Source: Azolla caroliniana
Lineage: Eukaryota; Polypodiophyta
Length of the DNA stretch: 64,000 nucleotides
Direction of reading: 5' to 3'
Assembly (NCBI GenBank): GCA_043228905.1
Contig: JBHGNT010000089.1
Location: 1-64,000, forward strand
Made by a program: the position numbers and the translations under genes. Positions 29,471-40,540 of this stretch are shown piece by piece; the first letter of the stretch is position 1, and every line of letters starts with the position of its first letter. The notes below the pieces were generated by a model, which saw nothing but the letters and a program-made list of their open reading frames with translations, did no database searches and had not been told where the DNA came from.

Positions 29471-29912
29471 GGAGAGACTAAGTATATCCTACTACATGCA
29501 AGCATGATGCTTTTTCTCTAACTCGAGTGGTCATGCACAGTAGATGTCCTAGCTTTTTCTATCATACTTTTTCTTTTTTAACCCAAGTGTTCTTGCACAC
29601 TCGATGTAGATGAAGCACTTTCTATCCTGCCTTTTCTTTTAACTCGAGTTTATGTATGAATGACCTTTCTATCATGCTTATCTAGAATATTTACGTGAGA
29701 TAAAGTTTTACATAACTAAAATCTATAACTTTAATGCTCATAATGTGTTAGTACAATGTTAGGGCTTGGAATTGTTAACATGGAGGTATAGGGGTCAAAT
29801 CTAGCCCTATGCATGTAATATAATTATTTTAGTAATTTCACCTATTTCTTTATACTTAGTCAATCAGGTATTCTACACATATTTTACATAGTGTACAAAG
29901 CACAATACGACA

Positions 29913-30032
29913 ACGTAAAGGCGATGGGCTTGGATCAAGATACCACGCGCGCTGATACCATGTAAAGAAGGTGAGACGTAGGTAGTGCTATGCAACGGAG
30001 GCGAACTATGTGAGTGGGTGAGTATATGTAAG

Positions 30033-30104
<72 letters not shown>

Positions 30105-30371
30105 CTATATTCACATAAAGCAATATTACATCCAATAGTAACTAAGTTACAAAAGGTTGGTTTAAATACCAATTGATCTAGGGCAAGTGCCATTTCTACT
30201 AATTACAAAACTAGCTTAGTATGATGTCCACTGGCTAGTGTGAACACTGTCCCTATGAGAAGTTGAGTTCGATTCTCAACAAAAGCTGATTGCAAAAGGA
30301 AAATGCCAAGGAAGAATGTTTGTTTTAGATCTGGATATGCCTAAAATGACTACAACCATGTTGCAGGAGGA
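29913..30371 (-). mobile_element. Remnant of a minus-strand copia 5' LTR and primer site
   Basis: CTGATACCA at 29952-29960 is the complement of TGGTATCAG, the initiator-Met-tRNA primer site of copia elements. To its right (upstream on the minus strand) lies ...CTTCTTTACA, a possible LTR end, with a long CT tract further up. No coding region of that element remains on its left, where the B' LTR starts. Confidence 0.45.
30036..30102. repeat. (AG)n microsatellite
   Basis: About 33 AG repeats, inside or beside a copia LTR remnant. Confidence 0.95.
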
Positions 30372-31457
30372 TTGAATGTAATCTTAGATCTAGAAATGTT
30401 GCATAAACAAATGGGACAAATAAGTATGCAAACTTTACAAAATATGTTGAAAAAAAATGTAGTGGCTGGGCTACCAAAGTTGAAAGACTATGAGATGGGC
30501 AAAATATGTGAAGCATGTCAATATGGAAAGAAAAATGGGTTGCTTTTCCCTCATGAAGGACATATAAGCAAAAACCTGTTGGATTTGGTACATACAGATG
30601 TATGGGGACCTACAAAAATGCCTCAATTGGTGGCTGTAGGTTTTATGTAACATTAATTGATGATTGCTTAAAGAAAACATGGGTTTACTTCATGAAAAAT
30701 AAAAGAAAAGTATTTGAATGTTTTCGTAAGTTCAAATGCATGGTAGAAAATCAAGCCGGAAATAGGATAAAATGCTTAAGGTCTAGAAACATGGAAGATG
30801 TAGTTTCATATGTATCATTGGATGATGACTTGGGTACACAAGCCTTGAATATCCCTGGTATTGAAAAAGCACTGAAAGATGCAAATTAGAAATTGAGAAG
30901 ATTAGATAGAGAGAAAAAAAACTACTGAAAGATATGGTTATGATACCTACATGGCTATGAATTATGCATATATGTCTAAAGTGGTACAAATATCTGATCC
31001 AAATAGTTTTGATGAAGCAAAAACTGAGAAAAAATGGGTGAATGCAATGCAAGAAGAAATTGATGAACTGGTTGAAAATAAAAGCACATCAGTTTATGCA
31101 GTAGCCCACAATGCCACATCTGGACTGCATTAGAAGAAACTTGAGGTATGTAAAAGCTACTCAAAACTATGGGCTATTTTACAGGGCTGATCTGGACATA
31201 AAGGTAGAAGGATATATAGATGTTGATTGGGTTGGAAGTCAAACTGATAGAAGATCCAATAGTGGATATATGTTTACATTGGGAAGTGCAACTATTTCAT
31301 GGAGTAGCAAGAAACAAGCTATAGTTGCATTATCAAGTACTGAAGCTGAATATAGAGGAGCTACAATCGCTACATGTGAGGAAGTATGGATCAGAAGTTT
31401 GCTTCGTGATATGGGAGAGTATATAGATGGTGCAACCACAATTTGGTGTGACAATAT
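30372..31457 (+). pseudogene. Copia F pol remnant, 5' part
   Basis: Plus-strand copia Pol with deletions. 30400-30600 holds the pre-integrase and zinc region (LHKQMGQISMQTLQNM; ICEACQYGKK) and LVHTDVWGPTK. A frameshift near 30625 leads to FYVTLIDDCLKKTWVYFMK. 30950-31080 has the RT start (MNYAYMSKVVQISDPNSFDE). Most of RT is missing: the reading jumps to the end of RT and RNase H at 31111 (VDWVGSQTDRRSNSGYMFTL, ALSSTEAEYRGATIATCEEV, WCDN). It is cut at 31457 by a solo LTR. Confidence 0.85.
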
Positions 31458-31510
31458 TGTTGAGCGAGCAAGCTCAACCGGATCCGGATCGGTTTCCGGA
31501 TAGTACAGTA

Positions 31511-31562
31511 ACCATTCGGTTAAGTGTGTGTCCAATTAAGTGTGCCATTATATTAAGTGCGC
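31511..31562. promoter_or_regulatory. Left terminal and subterminal repeats of the Tigger-like element
   Basis: TTAAGTG followed by YG occurs three times, at about 31521, 31537 and 31553. The right end has matching copies (about 36553 and 36588). These are likely transposase-binding sites. Confidence 0.55.
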
Positions 31563-31805
31563 TTTTTTTTATAGATGTCAAATTCCTGTTCAAAAAAATT
31601 ACATTATTTTATGACAAAATACATTGAACCAAATGGAAACTATGTTCCAAAAATTCAAAAAACAACAAAATCATCAATAAAAATCAGATTTCTAAGTTCT
31701 TTCACAATTTCATACCAACATCATGTTTGGTCATTTGCCTACTTTTAGCGAGAACTTACAAAAAATGGCAAAAATTGAACAAAAATAGGATTTCTATGTC
31801 TTTCG

Positions 31806-33580
31806 CTATTTCATAACAAAATCATGTAAGGTCATTTGCCTACTTTTAGCGATACGCTTAGAAACAATGGCAGAATTTGCTTCTTGAATAATTCTATGAG
31901 CACTCGATAAAGCTGATTTTACTTGCTTTGCTTTCTCGGAACTCAAATAAGTTGTTGTCATTATCGAGTTGAGCATGAGTTTGGTATCAACAATATTTTG
32001 CAATACTTCAGGGTATCAACAATATTTTGCAATACTTCAGGAATAATCACATCTTCTTGCTTTAAGCATCCATGCATATCTTGCATCTCAACAAACTCAG
32101 AGTTTGAATCATTTTCATCATATGCAAGTGGTTCATTGGTGTTGGATGCTTGCGCTATAACTTCATCAATCTCTTCAAGGAGATTTTGATTTAGTTTTTC
32201 TGATTCATTTGCATCTGCATTGACACATTCCATGATTTCCTCTCGAATTTCTTCTACATTATGTGCATTCTCAAGCAAACTGCAGTTACATAACAAAGCA
32301 ACAAGATCATCAAGGCATTGATCTTCCATTTCAACAACTTCAACATCATTAATGCAGAATGATGGAATAATATCTACCTTTCTATAGCAATTAAAAAGTG
32401 TTTCTTGCTTGATCTCATTCCAAGCAATAACAATGAGATTGGCAACATCTAGCAAATGTGCCGACTTTCCAAAAGTTAAACCAATAGAACCTCTTCTCAT
32501 TCGTTTAGCAACATCCTCCAAACGAATCTTAACATTTTCTGGACTATCATGATATGTCAAAATTTCTCTTATCAAACGATATTTGTACCTCTTTTTCAAT
32601 GCTGCAATAACTCCCATATCCATTGGTTGCTTCCATGATGTGACATTGGCTGGGAAAAAAATCACTTTGATAGCATCACGCTCAAATATTTCGGCATGAC
32701 CAGGAGCATTATCAAGGATTAGAAGCACTTTGCGATTAGTTCGAGAACGAAAAAAAGGTACAAACACATGATCAAACCACTTATTAAAAGTAGGGATATC
32801 AATCCAAGCATTTTTTTGTGCTAAATAGGGTAATGGCCAAGAATTTCCAACAATACAAGCTAGTTCCTTAGCCTTTCCAATCATTGTAATGGGAACTTTT
32901 TCAGTTCCAGTCGCATTACAACAAACAACTAAGGTAACTCTATCTAGCAAATTTTTCCTACCTCGAATTGTTGTAGGATCTTCACTAGGCAAAAGCACTG
33001 TATATCTTGGAACTAATCGAAAAAATAAGCCTGTTTCATCCATATTGTAAACACAACTAGCATCATACTCATTGATTATAGCATAGAGCCTTTCCAAAGA
33101 AGCCAAAAATTCTGGGTCATTTCGATTAACTGCCCCTCCTTCGCCATACAAACTAATAGTATTCAAACATTGGCGATGACGAAATTTCCTAAACCAACCC
33201 CAAGTTGCTTTGAAATCATCATCACAAATATTCATTTGTGTAGGCAATCGCCGAGCCTTCTCCATAATAACTGATGGAGGCAATGCAATTGACAATTGAC
33301 GAGATGCATCAATCCAAGCATACAAGCGTTCCTATAATTCTGGATATTTCCCTTTGGATCCCCTAAAAGTTGTTTTCCTTGTATTATGATCTTTTAATTG
33401 GACACACATTCGTATCTCATCCTTCTTCTCGATCAAACTTCTAATCGCTGATTCACTTACACCAAAATTTCTACCTATGTTGCGAAGAGGAGCCAATGGT
33501 TGTTCCACTATCTCCAAAATTTGTAGCCTTTGTTCATCATTCAAACGAGGTCCAACACCTCGCTTATGGGTTGAATTCAT
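31806..33580 (-). pseudogene. Tigger-like transposase (CENP-B HTH and DDE domain), two lesions
   Basis: ATG at 33580. N-terminal psq-type helix-turn-helix (LNDEQRLQILEIVEQPLAP, then GRNFGVSESAIRSLIEKK). At 33334-33332 one TAG interrupts KYPEL-stop-ERLYAWI in frame, where CENP-B-type domains usually have Glu. Then the second DNA-binding part (FKATWGWFRKFRHRQ) and the catalytic domain with YNMDETGLFFRL, LLILDNAPGHA and QPMDMGVIAALKKRY, so all three Asp are kept. A 29-bp tandem duplication (31985-32042) shifts the frame near the C-terminus; the original tail continues in another frame to about 31806 (HDFVMK). Otherwise the protein is full length, so decay is recent. Confidence 0.9.
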
Positions 33581-35347
33581 CTCTGTAATAAGGCCAATGG
33601 GCTAATTTCACATTGACTTATATCTATTATTTTCTAATTCCCTAAACCGTCAATCTAATTTATGAACCCAATCAACAAATGTACTCAAATTCAATAGTAA
33701 AAACAGCAAAATACATTCACATACTCATCCACAATCAAATTATTTTCTAATTCCCTAAACCCACAATCTAATTTATGAATCTAATCAACAAATGTACTCG
33801 AATTCATTAGTAAAAACAACACAAATACATTCACATACTCATCCACAATCAAATTATTTTATAATTCCCTAAACCCGCAATCTAATTTATGAACCTAATC
33901 AACAAATGTACTCGAATTCATCAATAAAAACAGCAAAATACACTCACATACTCATCCACTATCAACTTTTTTTCTAATTCCCTAAACTCGCAATCTAATT
34001 TATGAACCTAATCAACAAATTTACTCGAATTCAATAGTAAAAACAACAAAATACATTCACATACTCATCCACTATCAATTTTTTTTCTAATTCCCTAAAC
34101 CCACAATCTAATTTATGAACCTAATCAACAAATTTACTCGAATTCAGCAGTAAAAACAACAAAATACATTCACATACTCATCCACTATCAACTTTTTTTC
34201 TAATTCCCTAAACTCGCAATCTAATTTATGAACCTATTCAACAAATTTACTCGAATTCAGAAGTAGAAACAACAAAATACATTCACATATTCATCCATTA
34301 TCAATTTTTTTTCTAATTCCCTAAACCCACAATCTAATTTATGAACCTAATCAACAAATTTACTTGAATTCAGCAGTAAAAACAACAAAATACATTCACA
34401 TACTCATCCACAATCAAATTATTTTCTAATTCCCTAAACCCGCAATCTAATTTATGAACCTAATCAACAAATTTACTCGAATTCAATAGTAAAAACAACA
34501 AAATACATTCAAATACTCATCCACTATCAACTTTTTTTCTAATTCCCTAAACTCGCAATCTAATTTATGAACCTAATCAACAAATTTACTCGAATTCAAT
34601 AGTAAAAACAACAAAATAGATTCACATACTCATCCACTATCAATTTTTTTTCTAATTCCCTAAACCCACAATCTAATTTATGAACCTAATCAACAAATTT
34701 ACTCGAATTCAGCAGTAAAAACAGCAAAATACATTCACATACTCATCCACTATCAACTTTTTTTCTAATTCCCTAAACTCGCAATCTAATTTATGAACCT
34801 ATTCAACAAATTTACTCGAATTCAGCAGTAGAAACAACAAAATACATTCACATATTCATCCATTATCAAATTTTTTTCTAATTCCCTAAACCCACAATCT
34901 AATTTATGAACCTAATCAACAAATTTACTCGAATTCAGCAGTAAAAACAACAAAATACATTCACATACTCATCCACAATCAAATTATTTTATAATTCCCT
35001 AAACCCGCAATCTAATTTATGAACCTAATCAACAAATGTACTCGAATTCAACAATAAAAACAGCAAAATACATTCACATACTCATCTACTATCAACTTTT
35101 TTTCTAATTCCCTAAACTCGCAATCTAATTTATGAACCTAATCAACAAATTTACTCAAATTCAGTAGTAAAAACAACAAAATACATTCACATACTCATCC
35201 ACTATCAATTTTTTTTCTAATTCCCTAAACCCACAATCTAATTTATGAACCTAATCAACAAATTTATTCGAATTCAGCAGTAAAAACAACAAAATACATT
35301 CACATACTCATCCATTATCAATTTTTTTTCTAATTACCTAAACCCGC

Positions 35348-36075
35348 TGTCGTGCCTTTCGGCTCCGGATCGTTTGCGTGAGTCGGGTGGGAACCACTGG
35401 GGTTTTGGACTAGGAAGAGGAGAGTTTTAAGGCTAATAAGAATATAAATATGTTGTAAGAAAGAGTTATAGCAAACTCGTGAATCCCACGAGTGTATTGT
35501 ATTAGATTAATCAATATGAATATAAGAATATAAACTTCGGTTGAAAGAGAATGATATAGAATTCTCGTGAATCCCACGAGTATAGTTTATTAATTGGTGT
35601 TTTTTAGAAACATATCCAGTTTCCAAATATTTTTCACACACAATTACATTGTGCTTCCCATCCTTATGTAGTGATGAGGAAGTCTTAGTAATCCATGCTT
35701 TTTTTTTAACTATAGACCCCATGCTTTTCCTATAGATAGACTATATGCATTATCTAAAGTGATCATGCTTTTTTCTAACTTGTGCGTTTTTTATCATGCA
35801 CGCTAGATGTGTATGTGTAGCTTTTTCTTTTGTTATGCATTTTTCTAATGTTTATCCTAGCATGAATTTACCTTTCTATGTGGGACATCTATGCTTTAAC
35901 ACTAATGAAATGCTAGTGTAATGGTAAGACATTACATTATTAACATGGAGGTGCAAGGTTCGAATCTTGCCCTATGCATGTTCCATTTATTTTGCTATTT
36001 TCTTCTATTTCTTCATTTTTTATTGAATCTAATACTATATACGTTTTTCACGTAGTGTACAAAATACACTACGAC
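35348..36075. mobile_element. Solo LTR of family E inside the satellite array
   Basis: 728 bases, TGTCGTGCC...CTACGACA, homologous to the split 5' LTR of B' (19184-29912). It is flanked by CCGC on both sides (a fifth base does not match), and the satellite phase resumes correctly after it. No internal sequence is present. Internal copies of CTCGTGAATCCCACGAGT occur twice. Confidence 0.8.
35910..35979 (+). other. tRNA-like segment inside the family E LTR
   Basis: GTGTAATGGTAAGAC resembles an A box, and GGTTCGAATC 31 bases later is a perfect B box, flanked by GCAAG and CTTGC, which can pair. Ends ATGC and GCAT can also pair. The anticodon arm is poor, so it is not a working tRNA; it looks tRNA-derived. 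The other E copy (about 29750-29810) has the same region with a damaged B box. Confidence 0.5.
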
Positions 36076-36979
36076 ACCGCAGTCTAATTTATGAACCTAT
36101 TCAACAAATTTACTCAAATTCAGCAGTAAAAACAACAAAATACATTGATATACCCATCCACTATCAATTTTTTTTCTAATTCCCTAAACCCGCAATCTAA
36201 TTTATGAACCTAATCAACAAATTTACTCGAACTCAGCAATAAAAAGAGCACAAATACATCCACATACTCATCCACAATGAAATTATTTTTTAATTCCCTA
36301 AACATTTGGCCTTAAAAAACCTGAAAATGCGCAGAAACTCTACATACCCGAAGAAGACTGTAGGTGCACAATAGTGTCTTGAGCAACAATGCGGTGAAGC
36401 AGCAACCTTGTGACCAGCTACGTGGGATTGATTAAGGTGCAAAGAGGGTCTGATTGGTGGCTGTTGGGGCTACACTTACTCAAATGTGCAGAGAAAACAA
36501 AAATTGGGGTAAATATTTTTTGTGTGTAAAAAGCCCTAAGTGCGCGGCTCGATTAAGTGCGCACCTTTTCCTTCAGATCAAAGTGCGCACTTAACTGAAT
36601 GTTTACTATGTCCGAAACTAGGAGCCGGATCGGAATTGGGGAGCCAGACCCACGTGTGTACCGGTAGGCCATTTAGAGGTCTACGCTTCTAGCCTACTAG
36701 GTAGTCATGGTCCTCGTAGTTAGTGTCAACCGCTCATATGAGCATTGAAGTACATAGTACTTCTGTTAGTCCCTTGTGGACTTGTATAAAGAGTGCTCAC
36801 TGAGCACATCCTATGTACAAAGTATTATTTTTTAATATAGTTTATGCTATTATGCTCTCTTTGTTTCTCCCACTCTCTATTTGTGTCTTGTAAGGTTTCC
36901 ATTAAACCTGTACTCTCTCTATTGCTATCCAGCTGAACCGGTTTGTCATAAGCTTCCACATATTAACTTTTTCAAATAT

Positions 36980-37231
36980 GAGCAGTATTTAGCTCGCAAA
37001 AAACCCAGTCTTGCATGCAAGAACAAAGCACATTGAAGTGCATTATCACTTTGTTAGAGAAAAAGTGATTAATGGAGAAGTAGATCTGTTGTATGTAAGT
37101 ACAAATCAGCATGTTGCTGACGTTCTTACGAAGGGACTGAGCATAGAAAAACATACACAATTTAGGGACATGATGGGAATTATAAGCATTGATATGATAG
37201 CTGGAAAGCATGATGGAAAAGAAGACTAAAG
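36980..37231 (+). pseudogene. Copia F pol remnant, RNase H C-terminus
   Basis: Continues the frame left at 31457: CDN-MSSI, one TAG, then LAKNPVLHARTKHIEVHYHF and HVADVLTKGLSIEKHTQF, the standard end of copia Pol. The restored continuity across the insertion proves the nesting order. A polypurine tract (TTGGGGGGAG) follows at 37258-37267. Confidence 0.85.
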
Positions 37232-37268
37232 ATGATCTCAAGAGTGGATAAGTTGAGCTTGGGGGGAG

Positions 37269-37560
37269 TGTTAAGAAACAAGCTCAAGAAAATCAATGTG
37301 ATCCTTATTAGTAGCTGAGATCTTCCGTAGTAGCTATTGGGAAATTAGCTACTATTAGACATATCGATAAAACAACTATTTAGCTACTCATAGCTAATTA
37401 GCCGAATATGTAAGTCACTTATATACTTAGGTAAAAAAAGTAAGAGTAAGTAGTAGAGAGAAGTAACAAAACAGAGAGAGATGTTTTTTTATGCGAAATG
37501 AAAGAGAAGTGTTTTGGGCTGCTACAGAGGTGAGTTCCCTTCTCCCTTTCCTTTCTCTCT
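37269..37560 (+). mobile_element. Copia F 3' LTR (right end uncertain)
   Basis: Starts TGTTAAGAAACAAGC just after the polypurine tract, and is AT-rich with many TAGCTA motifs. I could not find a clear CA end; the sequence becomes GC-rich after about 37560. Confidence 0.5.
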
Positions 37561-39250
37561 TGAAACCTAAATGATCCTAAGAAGAGCCGTAGCGCCTTCG
37601 TAACAAGCCTAAGCAAAGACCAAGTGTGCAAAGGGGAGATCGACCGAGACCAATCCAAGGAGTTGACAAGTTGGCCTTGTCGGAGGTTGAAGCAATGCGG
37701 GCCGGTGAGCCTAGAGGAAGTCCGAGGACGAGAAGTGTCCTCCACACCTGTTCCAGAGACTTCGACAATTTAGCCCGTGTGCTGACATCAGAGAGATGGA
37801 AGGTGGCGGTGAGGAGACCTGGCATGATGGTAGCGAGGATAGAGGAGAAGAAGAGCTCTCCACACTTGTTCCGAAGACTTCGGCGATCGGGCCCGAGAGC
37901 CAACGTGAGACGAGAGAGATGGAAGGTGGCGGTGAGGAGGCCTAACACGATGCTAGAGTACACGGAAGAGTGGTGTCCTATGAGGAGGCCAAGGACGAAG
38001 ACACAGAAGAACAAGCTTATGATGAAAGGGGCGGCACCGTAGAGAGAAGAGTTGGAGGATGGCCTGACCGGGAGACGATCTGGTCAGCATTCCGATTCGG
38101 ATGGAATGCAATCCGGACATGGATTGCTCGAGCAGAACCAGCCTGACATGCATTTAATCAGTCGAACCAAAGCAAAGAGGTAGGCAAGAATGATCGATTG
38201 AGGATGGGTTTGGACAAAGACCAAATGTGCCGAGATTCGGATGGCCAAGCCGAACTGACGTCGAACTAAGCCGGTCGGGGGTCGGAGTAGCAAATGGATA
38301 CGAAGAAGGACCAAGAGGGATCCTCCACACCTGATCTTGAGACTCAGTAGTTGCGGATAAATGTAAGACCGAGAAGACGGAGGGTGGCGGCGAGGAGTAT
38401 GAGGTCGTAGCAAGCGAAGGCACTAGAAGAAGCATACGGGGCGTTGTGGAGGAAGATGGAGGCCCAATGGGCCAATCGGTTCAAACGGGTGTTGCACAGG
38501 ATGAGACGTCAATATCAGAGACTGTTGAGGACACCGAAGTGGACATGGATGTCGAGGTAGAAGTGTACCTTGCCAAAAGATTACACACAGAAGGAAGAAA
38601 CGAGAGACGTGCAATGCAGCCATGTAAAGGCTAGAGACGAGCATTGAGGAGATCGACGTTGGTGGGAAGCAGGAAGAAGATTTGCATGCGACGTTGCCGG
38701 ATCAACGAGCAAGGTTGAGGTGCATAAGGAACGGTTTCTGACAGACGATCGAAGTGGTTGGGCGTCCGGACGAAGGTCATGCACTGAGAATGAAGGAAGT
38801 CGCATCAGGTTAGTAACGACATTCGGGATATCTGGTCCTACTAACTAGAGAATGGTTGAGAATTAGGTTGGCCTGAGAGTCAACATTTCGGGACCGACAA
38901 CGACAGATGCAGAAGTCGGGTGTCGGGTCAGCAACAGACCTGGTTGATCACCTTTGCCGGAAACCCAATCTTCTCTTCCCTTTCTTGGCACATTCCGGCG
39001 GATGTGCAATTTGGTGGGGTTGGATGTCGTGAAGATTTCTAGCGATAGTGAGAAAACTAGGTGGAATGAGCGAAGTCGGTGATGTGCACCGTGTGCACAT
39101 ATGCATTACGAAATGCAAATAAAAATGAAAAGGAGAAAAGGAAGGGTGCAAAAGGGCACTGATAGAGTTAATGAGAGGAATGAGTGTGATGTGTACAACG
39201 GTCGACATGCACAATTATAGGGTAGTAGGGAATGTGAAAGTGAGGGGCAT
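37561..39250. repeat. GC-rich region with degenerate repeats of unknown origin
   Basis: No conserved protein block is visible. A unit of roughly 120 bases is repeated imperfectly: GATGGAAGGTGGCGGTGAGG at 37796 and 37919, and a related GGAGGGTGGCGGCGAGGAG near 38380, each preceded by a CTCCACACYTG motif. AAGACCAARTGTGC also recurs (37616 and 38217). It may be a retroelement interior too diverged to name. Confidence 0.4.
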
Positions 39251-40540
39251 TAAATGTACTTCTCCCATCACCACTCCAGATATCGAGGCAAGTATCTCCT
39301 TGAAAAGGGGGATATTTGATCGACTTGTAACGTACCTCCCTTTTTGAGCTATAAAGGGAGAGAGAGGTCTCTTGTAAAAGGGGTTCCTCGGTTTTGTTAG
39401 TTCCCCGTTTTAGGTTTCGGTAGTTTTTTATCTCTCTGTTGTTTAGCTTACCGTTGTTTGATAGAGTTCGGGGTTCCATTTTTGTTAGGGTTATTTCAGC
39501 TAGAGCTAGCATGCTTTGAGGGTTTTGGTTCTGCACTGTCTTCTACGCAATGACTCCATTCGGTGCGGCGAGCCCGAGAGCTCCTTGAATGGAAACTTGC
39601 TAACAGAAGGTCGTTGTATTCTAGTCTACTCTCTCTGGCCTGAAGCCCGGAGGTGTGTTGTGTTGTTTCTATACATAAATATGTACAAAGGGTTGTCTAT
39701 ATTTTTCTTTGTCGGTGTCAAATGTGTTTCTCTTCCTTTCCGGTTTTTGTACATAGGAAGCGTGTGTTGTGTAAGTGTTGCGGGTGTGCCAGGGGCACAA
39801 GACCGGGACATTTGAAACAGGTAATCTGTCGCATTTTGAGAACTGCCCATAAAAAAATGACACAAATTAGGGTGATTCACAAAAAGGGGTGCCACTATTC
39901 ATTTCTAGCATGTACGAAAATTTAGGTGTTCAAAACAATGCTTAAATAATGGACATGCCAAACTTACAAATAAATGTCCAAAATGACTAACACCAATATT
40001 TATAGAAATTCATGAATCCAAATCTTGATGTACAATACAATAATTAAAGTTAACATATAGGAACAATCGTTTTCCAAGTTTATGCCATCATCTTCATACC
40101 CATCAAATGAACTAGTAGGAGTTTGTGAGGTCTAATCCTCATCATCAATGGCAACTAATGCATTATCTTCATCCAATTGCAATTCAACCTCATCGTGGTT
40201 ATGAGTCATGCATCTTGTTTGTCTTTGTGTTATGTCTGGAGCCACATTCGGGATCCTCTTTTAGTATCTTCATTGTCGTCTGTCGTAGATAGCCTGTTTT
40301 GGTCAAAGATAAGTCATACACCACTATACAAACATTATCCAATTTGAGAGTAGATGTGCTTGATGCATTCTTTCTTTTTCACTTTTTGTTTATGATATTT
40401 AATTATGTACTTTCTATTTATGATATTTGATTATGTGAGAGAAACCTACAAGCTACCATTTATTCTACCAAAAGCATTAGAATCTAAAAAATGTCGTAAA
40501 GATGCTTTTTTGTTTTCTTAGATTCTCATAGTAAGCCTTT
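39251..40540. other. LTR-like promoter region and unassigned sequence
   Basis: CCTCCCTTTTTGAGCTATAAAGGGAGAG near 39331-39360 closely resembles the TATA region upstream of element B (51758-51790), so this may be a diverged LTR of the B type. 39750-39830 can be read as a Cys-rich peptide (KCCGCARGTRPGHLKQ) but has no full motif. 40210-40100 (minus) gives an acidic peptide with one stop. Nothing here is assignable. Confidence 0.35.

Larger units (their letters stand above)
19184..29912 (-). mobile_element. 5' LTR of B' (family E), split by element D
   Basis: The LTR parts are 19184-19499 and 29476-29912; everything between is element D plus its target duplication. Together they make about 750 bases, matching the solo LTR at 35348-36075 over its length: the right ends share AACATGGAGGT, CCCTATGCATG and GTGTACAAA; the left ends share GGACTAGGA and GAGGAGAGTTTTAAG. 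On the minus strand it runs TGTCGTATT...GGCACCACA and leads into the B' gag, so it is the 5' LTR of B'. Confidence 0.75.
33635..36308. repeat. 113-bp satellite array with 565-bp higher-order repeat
   Basis: About 18 copies of a 113-bp AT-rich unit starting TAATTCCCTAAAC. Unit starts are 33635, 33748, 33862, 33975, 34088, 34201, 34314, 34427, 34540, 34653, 34766, 34879, 34992, 35105, 35218 and 35331; two more follow an inserted LTR (36177 and 36291). Variants recur every five units: CCTATTCAAC marks the units at 34201, 34766 and 35331. The array lies inside the Tigger-like transposon, between its gene and right end. Confidence 0.95.
31511..36603 (-). mobile_element. Tigger/pogo-like DNA transposon (Tc1/mariner superfamily)
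   Basis: 5093 bases flanked by the dinucleotide TA on both sides (31509-31510 and 36604-36605). The terminal inverted repeats are ACCATTCGGTTAAGTGTG on the left and AACATTCAGTTAAGTGCG on the right (reverse complement). A minus-strand CENP-B/jerky-type transposase occupies 33580-31806. A 113-bp satellite array and a solo LTR fill the space between the gene and the right end. TA duplication plus a transposase with three Asp residues fits pogo/Tigger. Confidence 0.9.
31458..36974 (+). mobile_element. Solo LTR of the copia A family, split by a Tigger-like element
   Basis: LTR parts 31458-31510 and 36606-36974 give TGTTGAGCGAGC...CTTTTTCA with a 5-bp target duplication AATAT (31453-31457 and 36975-36979). 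The right part contains CTTGTATAAAGAG and CTTTGTTTCTCCCACTC, matching the LTRs at 10675 and 50144. No internal copia sequence is present, so it is a solo LTR, inserted inside the RNase H of copia F. Confidence 0.85.

Noticed and set aside
30036-30176. Glu/Arg repeat protein from the AG tract
   Set aside because: It is created by translation of a microsatellite; no start context or conserved flank.
35910-35979. Functional tRNA gene
   Set aside because: A and B boxes are present but the acceptor and anticodon stems do not pair well; kept only as a tRNA-like segment.
33635-36308. CRISPR-like array
   Set aside because: Units are continuous 113-bp tandem repeats without unique spacers, in a plant transposon.
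39653-39925. Zinc-finger transposase exon
   Set aside because: The Cys-rich stretch lacks a complete Cys/His pattern and no neighbouring transposase domain is visible.
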